Shown here in pieces: positions 44,932-54,453 of a stretch of DNA of 64,000 nucleotides. Source of the stretch: JABMQW01 sp964439935. Lineage in GTDB: Bacteria > Fidelibacterota > Marinisomatia > Marinisomatales > TCS56. The position numbers were made by a program, and so were the translations under genes. The stretch spans positions 168,027 to 232,026 of the forward strand of contig CAYTPW010000002.1 of assembly GCA_964439935.1 (NCBI GenBank). The letters run 5' to 3'. Positions within the stretch are counted from its first letter, which is position 1; every line of letters starts with the position of its first letter. A model generated the notes under the pieces. That model saw nothing but the letters and a program-made list of their open reading frames with translations. It did no database searches and was not told the DNA's origin.

Positions 44932-46709
44932 TGGGTCGGATTCCACGGGATATTATTGAACGTATCAATGATACAGCTGATATTGTTGAAGTCGTCGCTC
45001 AATATGTCGACCTTAAAAAGCGGGGCCGTAATTATTTTGGACTCTGCCCATTTCACCATGAAAAGACGGCCTCTTTCAGCGTGGCTCCCGATAAAAATAT
45101 CTATCATTGTTTCGGTTGCGGTACCGGCGGCTCGGCGATCAATTTCCTGATGGAATATGAAAAGATCAGTTTTGTGGAGGCGGTTAAAAAGCTGGGTGGC
45201 CGCTACGGGATTGAGGTTGAGATGCAGCAGGATGGATCCTCAAAAGAATTTTTCACCCAGCTATACCAGTTGCAGGCCTTTGCCGCGGACCTGTATTCAA
45301 AAACATTGCATTCCCCGCGCGGAAAGGCGGCACTGGATTATCTTTTGGAGCGGGGTCTGTCCAAAAAACTGTTACAGGAATTCCAGCTGGGTTTCGCACC
45401 GGACGATTGGGAGTTCCTGCTGCAGGCGGTAAAGGATCAGGATTATTCGCAGGAAGTATTGGATAAATCGGGCTTGTTCACCAGTTCCGATAAGGGCAAC
45501 TTCGATCGGTTTCGCTCTCGGATCCTGTTTCCGATTCGAAACACGGCCGGCAAAGTGATCGCCTTCGGCGGCCGGATCTTTGATAGTGATGATCCTGCCA
45601 AATACCTCAATTCACCGGAAACACCGCTGTATCATAAGAGTGATGTGCTCTACGGACTGGATGTGACCCGCGAAGCAATCCGCAAACAGGAACAGGTGAT
45701 CCTGGTGGAGGGTTATATGGATTTCCTGACCCTGTATCAGGCCGGAATTACCAATCTGGTGGCTGTGTCCGGCACCGCCCTCACAGAACGCCATGCCGCC
45801 CAGATTCGCAAGATCGCCCGGCGGGTGCTGCTGGCCTACGATGGCGACGAAGCGGGAATTGGCGCCGCGCTGCGCTCTGGGTACACCCTGTTGCGTAGCG
45901 CTGTCGAACCGCGGGTGGTCGCAGTACCCACCGGTCTCGATCCGGACGATTGGGTGCGCCAGAGTAGGGCCGCCGTTTTTCAGGCCGCGATCGATCAAGC
46001 AGCCAGTTTGATTGATTTCCATTTGGATTCTCAAAATGCTTTAAAGCTGACCGGCGTTGACCGGTCCCGGTTTGTAAGTGAACTGTTACGGGAAGTCGGG
46101 ACGATCGAGGACGGTATCTTGCGCAACGAAATAATCCGCAGTCTGGGGCAACGATTGCAGATCGATGAACGGGACCTGCTGCAGGTACTGCAGAAACAGA
46201 TTCGTTACCGCCGTAGTACACCCGAACCAGCTCAGCAGGACGGCCAGGAACCGCTGGAATTCACCAGTAAGCTGCAACGAGCTCAGGTGGAGATTATCCG
46301 CACCCTGGCGGGCAGGCAACCGGAAGCATTGGATTTTGCCCGCACCCATCTGGACCTGAATATTTTCGCCGAACCGCTCCTGAAACAATTGGCCGGTATT
46401 CTGCTGGATCAGCAGAATACAATCTCACTGGCTGCTGTTGTTGAACAGTTCGATTCCAAGCAGGAACGGGAAGCGGTAACCAAAATCCTGTTTTCCGAGT
46501 TGGTCAGCGCTGAAATCGATCCGGAGAAACTGCTGCGGGAATGCCTGATTACCATTCGCCAGCAACCTCTGCGGGCTAAGATCAAACAGTTGCGGATTAA
46601 AATTCGTGAACTGGAAGCAACCGGGCAGGATTCCATCGACCTGGTACTGGAAATAGCCGGTTTGCAGAAAGAACTCAATGCTTTAAATGAGGCTTACCAA
46701 CCGGAATGA
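44931..46709 (+). CDS. dnaG: DNA primase
   Basis: 592 residues. N-terminal zinc ribbon with CPFHHEKTASFS and CFGCGTGGSA (about 40-65), then the TOPRIM core with GGRIFDSDDPAKYLNSPETPLYHKS, VEGYMDFLTLYQAG and YDGDEAGIGAA, and a C-terminal helicase-binding region (about 440-592). It makes RNA primers for replication. It is coupled to cvpA at its start and overlaps the next gene at its end. Confidence 0.96.
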   Translation: MGRIPRDIIERINDTADIVEVVAQYVDLKKRGRNYFGLCPFHHEKTASFSVAPDKNIYHCFGCGTGGSAINFLMEYEKISFVEAVKKLGGRYGIEVEMQQDGSSKEFFTQLYQLQAFAADLYSKTLHSPRGKAALDYLLERGLSKKLLQEFQLGFAPDDWEFLLQAVKDQDYSQEVLDKSGLFTSSDKGNFDRFRSRILFPIRNTAGKVIAFGGRIFDSDDPAKYLNSPETPLYHKSDVLYGLDVTREAIRKQEQVILVEGYMDFLTLYQAGITNLVAVSGTALTERHAAQIRKIARRVLLAYDGDEAGIGAALRSGYTLLRSAVEPRVVAVPTGLDPDDWVRQSRAAVFQAAIDQAASLIDFHLDSQNALKLTGVDRSRFVSELLREVGTIEDGILRNEIIRSLGQRLQIDERDLLQVLQKQIRYRRSTPEPAQQDGQEPLEFTSKLQRAQVEIIRTLAGRQPEALDFARTHLDLNIFAEPLLKQLAGILLDQQNTISLAAVVEQFDSKQEREAVTKILFSELVSAEIDPEKLLRECLITIRQQPLRAKIKQLRIKIRELEATGQDSIDLVLEIAGLQKELNALNEAYQPE

Positions 46710-47164
46710 GACTAATTTTTTTCAGACCGATTTTGGCTGTCATAATGTTTTTGCCACTGGCTGCACAGGAGTTGGATTGGGAGCTGGAACAACGACCGGC
46801 CGGTCTGAAAATTGTCTGTGATACGGCCGATATCCCGCTTTATATCGATGGTCAGTTTATTGGCCGCTCCCCAGTGACGGAGATTGTGCAGGTATCCCCG
46901 GGCCTGCATCAGGTCAGTTGTTTTCCGGCCAATGTTCCCGTTCCCAAGGGTAATTCTCCCCAGGCTAAATATATCCGCGATCTACTGATCCTGGGACGCA
47001 AACAGGTGGAGGCCAAGGCCGGGGAAACAGTGGAAGTTGGTCTGACCTACCGTGAACTGGGCCTGGAAGTAGAAAAATATCAGGAAAGATCCGATAGTGC
47101 CCCCTGGATCGGGGGACTGATGGTCATTGCCGTATTTCTGATCGTTGGCTGGGTGGTGGGCTGA
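46706..47164 (+). CDS. PEGA-domain membrane protein
   Basis: 152 residues: a signal-like N-terminus (FFRPILAVIMFLPLAAQ), a PEGA domain (IPLYIDGQFIGRSPVT) and a C-terminal membrane segment (GGLMVIAVFLIVGWVVG). Likely a periplasm-facing, inner-membrane-anchored protein. ATGA overlap with dnaG and 1-base overlap with the next gene indicate cotranscription. Confidence 0.75.
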   Translation: MRLIFFRPILAVIMFLPLAAQELDWELEQRPAGLKIVCDTADIPLYIDGQFIGRSPVTEIVQVSPGLHQVSCFPANVPVPKGNSPQAKYIRDLLILGRKQVEAKAGETVEVGLTYRELGLEVEKYQERSDSAPWIGGLMVIAVFLIVGWVVG

Positions 47165-48063
47165 TGCAACGCTATTTTGGATCAATTCTGTTGACAGCAT
47201 TGCTGATCGGGCAACCCAGCGATACGACAATCGTTAAATATTTCCCCACTGAATTAACCAGGGGCATGATCCTGGATCAGCCGGCTCCACCAGAAAAAGT
47301 GGCCGGTGATTCCCATTTCAAAGCTTATTATTCGCCCCAGGGTGACTTAATAACGGTCGAGTATATTCCTGATCCTGATGACCGTTCGGACCGGAAAATA
47401 AGCAAACAACGCCGACCGCCGTCGCAGTATTTCGCCAGCTGGAACCCCTGGCAGCGTAAATTATCGCGGCCACTGGAAAAAGCCGCCCTAAAAGACCGCC
47501 GTCACTACGGGGCGCGCTTCACTAAAAGCGGCCATATCCGTCAGATCGATTGTTTTAATGGCGCCGGTGATCGACAATGGACCTATACCATCACCTGGAA
47601 CCGCCAGCATACCCGCTCCCTTTACAGCGTTGATTTCGCTGTAGCCCAACCGCTGACGGTACTGGATAAATTCCTGTTTGTGTCGGAACTGAGTGCCATG
47701 GAGCCGGGCTGGACGGCGCTATTTCGGCTGCGCAAAGATGGTCGGCCAAAACTGGTGGAGATTCATGACCAGCTGGAACAACTGATGTATTTTTACAGCT
47801 TCGGCTATGGTAAGGACGGCCGGGAGCATTTTATTACATCAGCTTACTTTCGCGCCGATTCCAGCCTGGTAGGTCGCCATGAACTGTTCTTTGGTCCCGG
47901 CAGTAAACGGCCCGACCGGATTGTCTATTACTCAAAACGCCAACGGGTGCAGAAAACGGTGACTTACGATTGGGAAGCTGAGCTCAGTCAGGTGACGATC
48001 ACTGAGCGGGATGGATCGGAAAGACTGATCGGCCGGCGGGTGCGGCAGATTGGGGGTCAATAG
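47164..48063 (+). CDS. Exported protein of unknown function
   Basis: 299 residues. A signal peptide (YFGSILLTALLIG) is followed by a Lys/Arg/Trp-rich beta protein with repeated phrases of the form RIDCFNGAGDRQWTYTITWN and YYSKRQRVQKTVTYDWE, reminiscent of RHS/YD-type short strands. No family recognised. It closes the cvpA-dnaG-PEGA run. Confidence 0.7.
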   Translation: MQRYFGSILLTALLIGQPSDTTIVKYFPTELTRGMILDQPAPPEKVAGDSHFKAYYSPQGDLITVEYIPDPDDRSDRKISKQRRPPSQYFASWNPWQRKLSRPLEKAALKDRRHYGARFTKSGHIRQIDCFNGAGDRQWTYTITWNRQHTRSLYSVDFAVAQPLTVLDKFLFVSELSAMEPGWTALFRLRKDGRPKLVEIHDQLEQLMYFYSFGYGKDGREHFITSAYFRADSSLVGRHELFFGPGSKRPDRIVYYSKRQRVQKTVTYDWEAELSQVTITERDGSERLIGRRVRQIGGQ

Positions 48064-48122
48064 TTAGTTGTCATTAATGCTGAATTCTTAATCTACAATA
48101 TAATTCTACCATAAAATATCGC

Positions 48123-48255
48123 TGTCATTCCGAAGGAAGCATGACTGAGGAATCTACCGCGGCTTATACCTACTGTTAAATGTGCCAGCTAAACTTACTT
48201 GCCGTGCAAAAACGCAGTAGATTTCTCTCCTGATTATATCGGGATCGAAATGACA
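48123..48255. repeat. MITE-like palindromic repeat
   Basis: TGTCATTCCGA at 48123 mirrors TCGAAATGACA at 48245-48255 with one mismatch; further in, GAGGAATCTAC mirrors GTAGATTTCTC with one mismatch. It belongs by look to the small dispersed palindromes of the TGTCATTCNGA type that occur in many bacteria. It encodes nothing. Confidence 0.6.
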
Positions 48256-48326
48256 AAATTATTATAGGTAATGATAGTAGTGATTCAATCCCAAAACAAT
48301 ATTGTTTTGAGAAATAACGGTAATTG

Positions 48327-48388
48327 AGGTAAAGCATCTCTGTCTAAAGCAGATTTAATAAAAAAGGTCAGAGATGCTTCATTACCTG
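48327..48388. repeat. Inverted repeat beside the deoxynucleoside kinase gene
   Basis: AAGCATCTCTG (48332-48342) and CAGAGATGCTT (48369-48379) form an 11-bp stem, extendable through AGGTA/TACCT. A run of A lies within the loop. It could terminate the minus-strand gene that ends at 48404, but the T run on that strand is inside the loop, so the role is unclear. The rest of 48064-48403 shows nothing else apart from the MITE-like repeat. Confidence 0.45.
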
Positions 48389-48403
48389 GGAAATCAGGAT
48401 CAC

Positions 48404-49024
48404 TCAGATCGTCAGCCGTTCGGACATTTCAGTAATAATTCCCGTCAGTTTATCCTGATCGGTGAATATATTGAACTGATCGGTAGCAACGATCTGGACC
48501 GGTATATCGGTGATCCCATTGATCCAGCGGTCATACGAAACATTCAGGCGGTGCAGGTATTCCGGATCGATCGTCTTTTCATAATCCCGGTTGCGGTTCT
48601 CGATCCGGGAGATCAGGGTATCGGTGGATGCCTTGAGGTAAATGATCAGGTCCGGTGGGCGTAGGTAGGAAGTCATGACGGCAAACAGGTTGCGGTAGTT
48701 GTCCCAGTCACGCTGATCCATATTTCCCATTTCGTGCAGATTGTAGGCGAAGATTTCCACATCCTCATAGATCGTCCGGTCCTGGATCACACCGCTGTTT
48801 TCGGCGGCAATCTCGCGCTGATTACGGAAGCGGTGATGCAAAAAATAGATCTGCAGGTTGAAGGACCAGCGACGCATATCGCCGTAGAAATCATTCAGGT
48901 AAGGATTATCGGCCACCGATTCGTAGAAGGCTTTCCAGCCCATTTTCTGAGCCACAATATCGGTAAAGGTAGTCTTGCCGACGCCGATATTGCCGGCGAT
49001 GCCTACGAAGGGTGTCTTAATCAT
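48404..49024 (-). CDS. Deoxynucleoside kinase (dNK family)
   Basis: 206 residues. P-loop GIAGNIGVGKTTFTDI, YESVADNPYLNDFY, and VIQDRTIYEDVEIF (DRS/DRT motif) match deoxyadenosine/deoxyguanosine kinases. It adds purine deoxynucleoside salvage to the pyrimidine set at 25-29 kb. Single-gene unit. Confidence 0.93.
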   Translation of the reverse strand: MIKTPFVGIAGNIGVGKTTFTDIVAQKMGWKAFYESVADNPYLNDFYGDMRRWSFNLQIYFLHHRFRNQREIAAENSGVIQDRTIYEDVEIFAYNLHEMGNMDQRDWDNYRNLFAVMTSYLRPPDLIIYLKASTDTLISRIENRNRDYEKTIDPEYLHRLNVSYDRWINGITDIPVQIVATDQFNIFTDQDKLTGIITEMSERLTI

Positions 49025-49061
49025 GGGCTGATTTTAACATGCTAATTAATGAGTCTGATGT

Positions 49062-49101
49062 AAAAAAGAAAGGCCCCCACAATAGTTGCAGGAGCCCTTC
49101 C
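49062..49101 (-). terminator. Terminator after the TonB-dependent receptor gene
   Basis: On the minus strand AAGGGCTCC pairs with GGGGGCCTT (one mismatch) and is followed by TCTTTTTT. It lies 24 bases past the receptor gene's stop. Confidence 0.7.
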
Positions 49102-49123
49102 TAGAGTTACAATCTAATGCAAT

Positions 49124-52096
49124 TTAGAAAGCTATGCTTAACCCAAAATTCATGTAACGTGGGGCTGAAAGGTAAACTTCCGCATCACTTGATTCGTGGG
49201 TAATGTCGTCATTATCGAATGCATTGTAAGAACTATTGTCGGTCGCATCCTGGATAAAGACCGCATCCAGCAGGTTAAAGACATGTGCGAACGCCTGCAA
49301 TTTCACACCACCGAGACTGATGGGCAGATCATAGGTCGCATGTAGATCGATTTTAGACGCACTGGGTATACTCCAGCTCGACTCACGATCAGCATCAGCT
49401 TCATCGGTGAAATCCCGGTCAAGGGGGCTCCAGTCAGCCCAATGGCGGTCATAGTAATTGAAGACAGCCTGTATGGTCATACCGTCAATTGGGAATACGG
49501 AGGCACCGAGTGCGACAATCGTTTGCGGCATATCACCGATTTCCAATCCCTCGATGGAATATTGAAAAGTTTCGGTGGTTTGCGCGGCAATGTTTTTGTA
49601 ATCGCCACTGACATCATTGGCATGTTCCCACATTCCGAAAGATAACGCAGCGTCCAGGCGGAACATATCCATGGGTTGAAAGGCTACTTCGGCTTCCAGG
49701 CCCTGATGGGTCTGATCCATACCGGTGAGGAAGATAACATCAGTATCGGTACTGGATCCGGCGCCGGTATTAACCAGCTTGGTGACGGTCCTGTTTGTCC
49801 AATTCGTGCTATAGAGGTTGAATTTGGTATTCAAACGACCTCCCATACCACGGAAATTCAGACCAAACTCCATGCTGAGAAATTCCTCATTCTGAGGATC
49901 CGCAGCCAATGAAATTTCGATATCGTCGATGATATTATCGAGGATCGGTGGTTTTTCAACAAGACCGAAATTAGCAAATATATCCATCTGATCGTTTAAC
50001 CGGAAAAGTCCACCGCCCTTGAATTGAATAGCGCTGACCGCGTCAGCTTCAATCATCAATTCATCATCGTCAGTTTTGCTGAAACCATCTAATATAGTAG
50101 ATGTAGCCACACCTGCCGTATCAGTTTCATAGATGTGGTTTTCAGCCATTTTGAAATGGTCAACTAAACTGTACTTGATCGTTGAAAAACCGAACATTCC
50201 GTAAACTGAGAACAGGCCAGCGTCGAATTCACCTTGTGTGAAGAAGCCAAGCCAGTCGACTGTGTTGGTGTTGTTGTAATTGATAAAATCGCCCAGTTGT
50301 TTATCGGCTGCATTTGCAAAGGTGGCATCATAATCAAAGTCACCATTGGCATCAAACACCCAGTCAAACTCATTATAAAATCCAAGCTCGGGATTATTTG
50401 GTTTTTTGTAGTTCTGGTATTTGCTGGCATAATTATCATACATAGCGTTTACAGCATAGTCACCGCCCAGAAGGTCACGGACTTCACGTTTATGTTCGAT
50501 TTCAGCTGTGCGCCAGTCGATACCAAACTGCAGTTTCAAGGCGTCACTCAGGTCATAGTTCAGCTTAGAGATGGCACCTATGGTCCACTGGCGATTAATG
50601 CTATTCCGAAGAAAGCCGACCGATTCACCGGCAACTTTATAATTGCCCTTGCGGTTGGTGGTATCCCGGTTAATCGCGATAGTTTCGTTCCAGTTTGCAA
50701 CCCTTGACGGTGGTTGAGGATCATCCCTGCTATCGGTATACCAATAGATGTCACCAAATGTACCGGTTCCACCGCCCGAACCACCAGAGAAATAGAAGGT
50801 GGAGGACAGGCGCATGGCTTCGTTCATGGTGAGATACCAGTTCAGGTTGACCTGCGGTTTATGGAAGTAGTTCTCGCTTTCGTTCAGGAAATCCGGGTTG
50901 TAGCGGTCAACGTTTCTTTCACCGTACATATACCAGTACTGTTTTCCTTTATAGGAATTATCGATGACGTTCCAGTTCTCATTATAAAAGCGTCCGCTTT
51001 CTGCATCTTCATCGCCATAAAGGTCTTCGGCATCAGCCTGTGCGTATTTGGCAATATTGCCATCGTCGTCCAGATCATAATCATCGAATTCTTTGGCATA
51101 GGAAGTATCGAAAGCAGCGATATTCTGTTTGTACCGCATCTGGCCATGACGCTGGGGGGCGCCCAGGGCATAGAGCTCGAAGCGGTTCTTGCTGTTCAGG
51201 GCATAACTGGCACCAAAATAGTAAGCCCAGGCGTCGGTCCAGGCTTTATCGATCACACCATCGCCGGTTTTACGAACAATGGTTGCGCCTATAGCCAGTT
51301 TATCACCGATCATTCCAGAATGATAGCTAAGAGTGGATTTCAGGAATCCGCCGTCACCAAGTTCTTGCTTGAATCGGCCTTCGGCTTCGTGAGCCATCGG
51401 ATCGGTGATAATATTCATGGTTCCGCCAATTGATGGCGTTGCCAGATTAACGGCTGAAAGGCCGCGCTGCATCTGAATCGATGAAGTAGCATCGGCTACA
51501 CCGTCCCAGTTGGACCAGTAGACCCAGCCATTTTCCATGTCATTGACGGGAACACCGTTGATCATGACGGCCACGTTACGTTGGTTGAAACCACGGACGT
51601 TGACGCGGGCATCACCGGCGCCACCGCCCTGCATGGTTGCATACACACTGGGGGTTAAGTTCAAAATCATGGGTATATCCTGGGAACCCAAGCGCATCTC
51701 CATATCAACTTTCTGGACATCAGAATAGGCCACAGGTGTCTCACGGGTAGCGCGGGAAGCGAATACTTCCAGAGCACTAAGCTGAATGGCTGAGGCTTCC
51801 AGGGCAAAATTGATCGTGGTTGAACCGGTAAGATTGATTGTTTGACTGGCTTTTTCATAACCGATTACCGAAGCGGAAATGGTTACGTTTCCAGAAGGTA
51901 CATTTGCAATCATATAATTACCGTTTGCGTCGGCTGCAGCACCCATTGTCGTTCCTTCTATAAGAACGTTAGCTCCGGGTAGCGAGCGGCCGGTGCCGGC
52001 ATCAGTTACTTTACCGGAAATCGTCGCCTGAGCGAAAATCATAACAGGTAAGGCAAAAACCAGCAGAATTAGTCCAATTGGACGTAAACGATTCAT
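49124..52096 (-). CDS. TonB-dependent outer-membrane receptor with N-terminal carboxypeptidase-regulatory-like domain
   Basis: 990 residues. A signal peptide (LILLVFALPVMIFA) leads into a carboxypeptidase-regulatory-like domain (GKVTDAGTGRSLPGANVLIEG...), a plug (NLTPSVYATMQG, INGVPVNDMENGWVYWSN) and the barrel, which ends YMNFGLSIAF with terminal Phe. Such receptors import large nutrients with TonB; no SusD-type partner adjoins it, so the ligand is unclear. AAGGAGACACGT precedes the ATG at 52096; 36 upstream residues in the open frame are not translated. Confidence 0.95.
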   Translation of the reverse strand: MNRLRPIGLILLVFALPVMIFAQATISGKVTDAGTGRSLPGANVLIEGTTMGAAADANGNYMIANVPSGNVTISASVIGYEKASQTINLTGSTTINFALEASAIQLSALEVFASRATRETPVAYSDVQKVDMEMRLGSQDIPMILNLTPSVYATMQGGGAGDARVNVRGFNQRNVAVMINGVPVNDMENGWVYWSNWDGVADATSSIQMQRGLSAVNLATPSIGGTMNIITDPMAHEAEGRFKQELGDGGFLKSTLSYHSGMIGDKLAIGATIVRKTGDGVIDKAWTDAWAYYFGASYALNSKNRFELYALGAPQRHGQMRYKQNIAAFDTSYAKEFDDYDLDDDGNIAKYAQADAEDLYGDEDAESGRFYNENWNVIDNSYKGKQYWYMYGERNVDRYNPDFLNESENYFHKPQVNLNWYLTMNEAMRLSSTFYFSGGSGGGTGTFGDIYWYTDSRDDPQPPSRVANWNETIAINRDTTNRKGNYKVAGESVGFLRNSINRQWTIGAISKLNYDLSDALKLQFGIDWRTAEIEHKREVRDLLGGDYAVNAMYDNYASKYQNYKKPNNPELGFYNEFDWVFDANGDFDYDATFANAADKQLGDFINYNNTNTVDWLGFFTQGEFDAGLFSVYGMFGFSTIKYSLVDHFKMAENHIYETDTAGVATSTILDGFSKTDDDELMIEADAVSAIQFKGGGLFRLNDQMDIFANFGLVEKPPILDNIIDDIEISLAADPQNEEFLSMEFGLNFRGMGGRLNTKFNLYSTNWTNRTVTKLVNTGAGSSTDTDVIFLTGMDQTHQGLEAEVAFQPMDMFRLDAALSFGMWEHANDVSGDYKNIAAQTTETFQYSIEGLEIGDMPQTIVALGASVFPIDGMTIQAVFNYYDRHWADWSPLDRDFTDEADADRESSWSIPSASKIDLHATYDLPISLGGVKLQAFAHVFNLLDAVFIQDATDNSSYNAFDNDDITHESSDAEVYLSAPRYMNFGLSIAF

Positions 52097-52798
52097 ACGT
52101 GTCTCCTTGAGGTTAATTGTATGAGGTATGCTTTTTGGATACAGCGTGGGCAGAGCTGTATAAGCTTGTGGCTCATTTTGATTGTATACAAATTTATTTC
52201 CCAAATCCTTGCTGGAAGTTCGGCCTCCAAGACGATTTGAGCAATATAAAAAATGGAAAAATTTCTGAGCGGTTATTGATGCTTTGTCTCAATAAATTTC
52301 AGAATAACGACGCGTGCTGGAAACAAGGTTGTTCGACTTTGGTGGCTGCAACGTAGACAGCTATGGTTTTAAGTGTACATTTCAGAATTGAACCTTTGGT
52401 TTGTGTGATAAGCATCACTGCAATTACCTGTATTTTTTAATATCAATAGCTTATTCATTGAGAGTAGTACGGTTATTTTAATTGGTTAGCAATAAGATAG
52501 TATATTAAATTCCTGATTGTTCGAGGTTTGGTATCAACAATAATCCGGGGAGAGATTATTCCTTAATGTACGCTGATACAAATAGATGTATACAATTGTA
52601 CTGGTAATGGCCAGGTTTTGTGATAATATGGGATTTCAATTGTGAGATTCGGATCATTGCAGAAGTTCAACCTTTTAACTGGCGGAAAATAGATTGAGGA
52701 AAGAGAAGAGCGGTAGGACCTGGAGAGGACCAAAAATTTTTGTGTGCACTTTTTGTTTGATTAATGTTGGTATTGAGTAATATATTTACTCATAAACC
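52097..52798. other. 700-base intergenic region, no gene seen
   Basis: This AT-rich spacer separates the divergent TonB-receptor and winged-helix genes. Small open frames here lack a ribosome site and recognisable content. It presumably carries the two promoters; I see no clear operator, hairpin or RNA motif. Confidence 0.5.
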
Positions 52799-53362
52799 AT
52801 GTTAGATTCTCTGATAACCTCTAAAGCACGGCTTAAACTTTTGCTGAAATTCTTCTTGAATCCGGAAACCAAAGCCTATCTGCGTGAACTGGCCAAGGAG
52901 TTCAGTGAGTCCACCAACAATATTCGCGTGGAGCTAAACCGCCTCACAAAAGCCAAACTATTGGTATCTGAAACTGCCGGGCGAACCATCCTTTACAAGG
53001 CCAATATCGAGCACACCTTATTTACCGATATCCAGAGCGTGGTAAAGAAATACGTGGGCATTGATCGTTTGGTGGATGAACTAATTTCGCAGCTGGGACA
53101 ACTGGAGGCAGCCTATATCGTGGGCGATTACGCTCGGGGTGTTGATTCCGGTCTCATTGATCTGGTGTTGGTGGGAGAGGTGAATCAGGATGTACTTCAG
53201 CGCCTGGTTGACAAGACCGGTAATGCTATCACACGTAAAATCCGTCCACTGGTTGTAAAGCAGGATGAGTTAGAAAGTCTCTGGGATCAACTGGATATTG
53301 AGCATGCGTTGCCTGTCTGGGTGAATAACGAAAAAGTTAACGCAAAAAATTCACTGCCCTAG
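52799..53362 (+). CDS. Winged-helix regulator with degenerate nucleotidyltransferase-like domain
   Basis: 187 residues. A winged helix (ArsR-like) covers about 5-75 (ALRELAKEFSESTNNIRVELNRLTKAKLL). The C-terminal part looks like a Pol-beta-type nucleotidyltransferase: YIVGDYARGVDSGLIDLVLVG corresponds to GSxARG...SDIDLxV, but Ser of GS is Asp and the first catalytic Asp of DxD is missing. Similar proteins precede polysaccharide loci in related bacteria. It leads the accessory region and may control it. Confidence 0.75.
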   Translation: MLDSLITSKARLKLLLKFFLNPETKAYLRELAKEFSESTNNIRVELNRLTKAKLLVSETAGRTILYKANIEHTLFTDIQSVVKKYVGIDRLVDELISQLGQLEAAYIVGDYARGVDSGLIDLVLVGEVNQDVLQRLVDKTGNAITRKIRPLVVKQDELESLWDQLDIEHALPVWVNNEKVNAKNSLP

Positions 53363-53480
53363 GGTATCCGTTACCTAGCAGTTAGACTGCTCGATTATCT
53401 TTTACCAGCTTGTTCAGGCTCAAAAAATGGGACTGAGGGGGCGGAGCCACGCCTGGAAGGGCAATTATCAATGAAAAATA

Positions 53481-53858
53481 ATGGCTAAATTATCAACTGA
53501 ATCAAAGAGAGTAATTAAGCGAATTATTTGGGATTATAATATTGAGCCTGAGGCTGTATATCAGGTTTTGATTGGCAATAGCGATAGGGCAAATCATTGG
53601 AATTTCGAACTGCTGTTTTTACGATTACTAGAAAGATTAAGTTGGTATGAGCTCCTTAACTTGCTGGGAGAAAAGCGAATAAAGGATAAATTATCTTTGG
53701 GAATTATCCTTAAGCTTCGAAATTCAGAATTGAGAGCAAAATATGGACGAGTATACAAAATTCTACATAAGGAGCCTATATCCTTTACAGGATGGGGTTC
53801 TGCACTGCATAAACAATTTAAACACACCCTTTTTTCTAACCGGTGGTACCGCACTTAG
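53481..53858 (+). CDS. Small partner (probable antitoxin) of AbiEii-type nucleotidyltransferase
   Basis: 125 residues. The content WDYNIEPEAVYQVLIGN, RLLERLSWYELLNLLGEKR and LKLRNSELRAKYGRVYKIL matches a small helical family usually placed directly before AbiEii-type genes. Family members end soon after the KYGRVYKIL segment, but this frame continues about 30 residues into the next gene, giving a 116-base out-of-phase overlap. The tail (SFTGWGSALHKQ...) may not be meaningful. Confidence 0.65.
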   Translation: MAKLSTESKRVIKRIIWDYNIEPEAVYQVLIGNSDRANHWNFELLFLRLLERLSWYELLNLLGEKRIKDKLSLGIILKLRNSELRAKYGRVYKILHKEPISFTGWGSALHKQFKHTLFSNRWYRT

Positions 53859-54450
53859 TCGGTATTATCTACAGCACCGTTATTCTGATGATTTGGATTT
53901 ATTTGTAATTGATGATGCTGGATATTCAGAATATGTAAATGTTATACTTGAGAATTTTATTGCAAACGAAAGTGCTAATAAATTTAACCTAGATCGCAAA
54001 AGTATCCATCGTGGAAAGGACTATACTCAGTTAATCGTAGCTGATTCGTATGATATTGAAGTGGAGCTGAGGATTGATCTCATTAATGATGTAGCCCTTC
54101 ATTACGGTAATCTTGGAGATGATCCGACTCTGGGACGGGTAGATAATTGGCAAAATATATTAGCCAATAAACTAACTGCTTTATTTAGATCTGAACCGAA
54201 GGATATTGTTGATATTTGGGCAATAGCAAAGAAATATAAATTTAACTGGCAGGAAGCCATGGCTGCTGCGAAAGCAAAAGAGGCAGGCGTTGAACCGGAA
54301 ACTGTGTATGAAATTCTGATGTCCTTTCCAGTTAAATTTATTAAAGTTATCAAGTGGGTTAGCATACCGGATGAAACCATTTTTCAAAAAGATGTTCATC
54401 GAATTGCGGATGATATATTATATGGAAGGGAAAATTCAATCTGTTATTAA
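53743..54450 (+). CDS. Nucleotidyltransferase, AbiEii/AbiGii toxin family
   Basis: 235 residues. The family motif is FLTGGTALSRYYLQHRYSDDLDLF near residues 30-53, in which GG and DDLD supply the nucleotidyltransferase core; KLTALFRSEPKDIVDIWAI is the second conserved part (K, D). AbiEii enzymes are NTP-transferring toxins or phage-defence proteins. The start (MDEYTKFYIRSLYPLQDGVL) agrees with relatives, so the overlap with the upstream gene is real. It is an abortive-infection candidate next to polysaccharide genes. Confidence 0.85.
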   Translation: MDEYTKFYIRSLYPLQDGVLHCINNLNTPFFLTGGTALSRYYLQHRYSDDLDLFVIDDAGYSEYVNVILENFIANESANKFNLDRKSIHRGKDYTQLIVADSYDIEVELRIDLINDVALHYGNLGDDPTLGRVDNWQNILANKLTALFRSEPKDIVDIWAIAKKYKFNWQEAMAAAKAKEAGVEPETVYEILMSFPVKFIKVIKWVSIPDETIFQKDVHRIADDILYGRENSICY

Positions 54451-54453
54451 TTT

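Noticed and set aside
48260..48403. Riboswitch-like region before the deoxynucleoside kinase
   Set aside because: It lies downstream of that minus-strand gene, not upstream, and matches no known riboswitch core by eye.
50714..51433. 239-codon plus-strand frame inside the TonB-receptor gene
   Set aside because: Antisense shadow of barrel strands; hydrophobic look comes from the complementary codon pattern.
52117..52356. Small open frame in the spacer after the TonB receptor start
   Set aside because: No ribosome site and no recognisable content; overlaps the receptor's upstream region.
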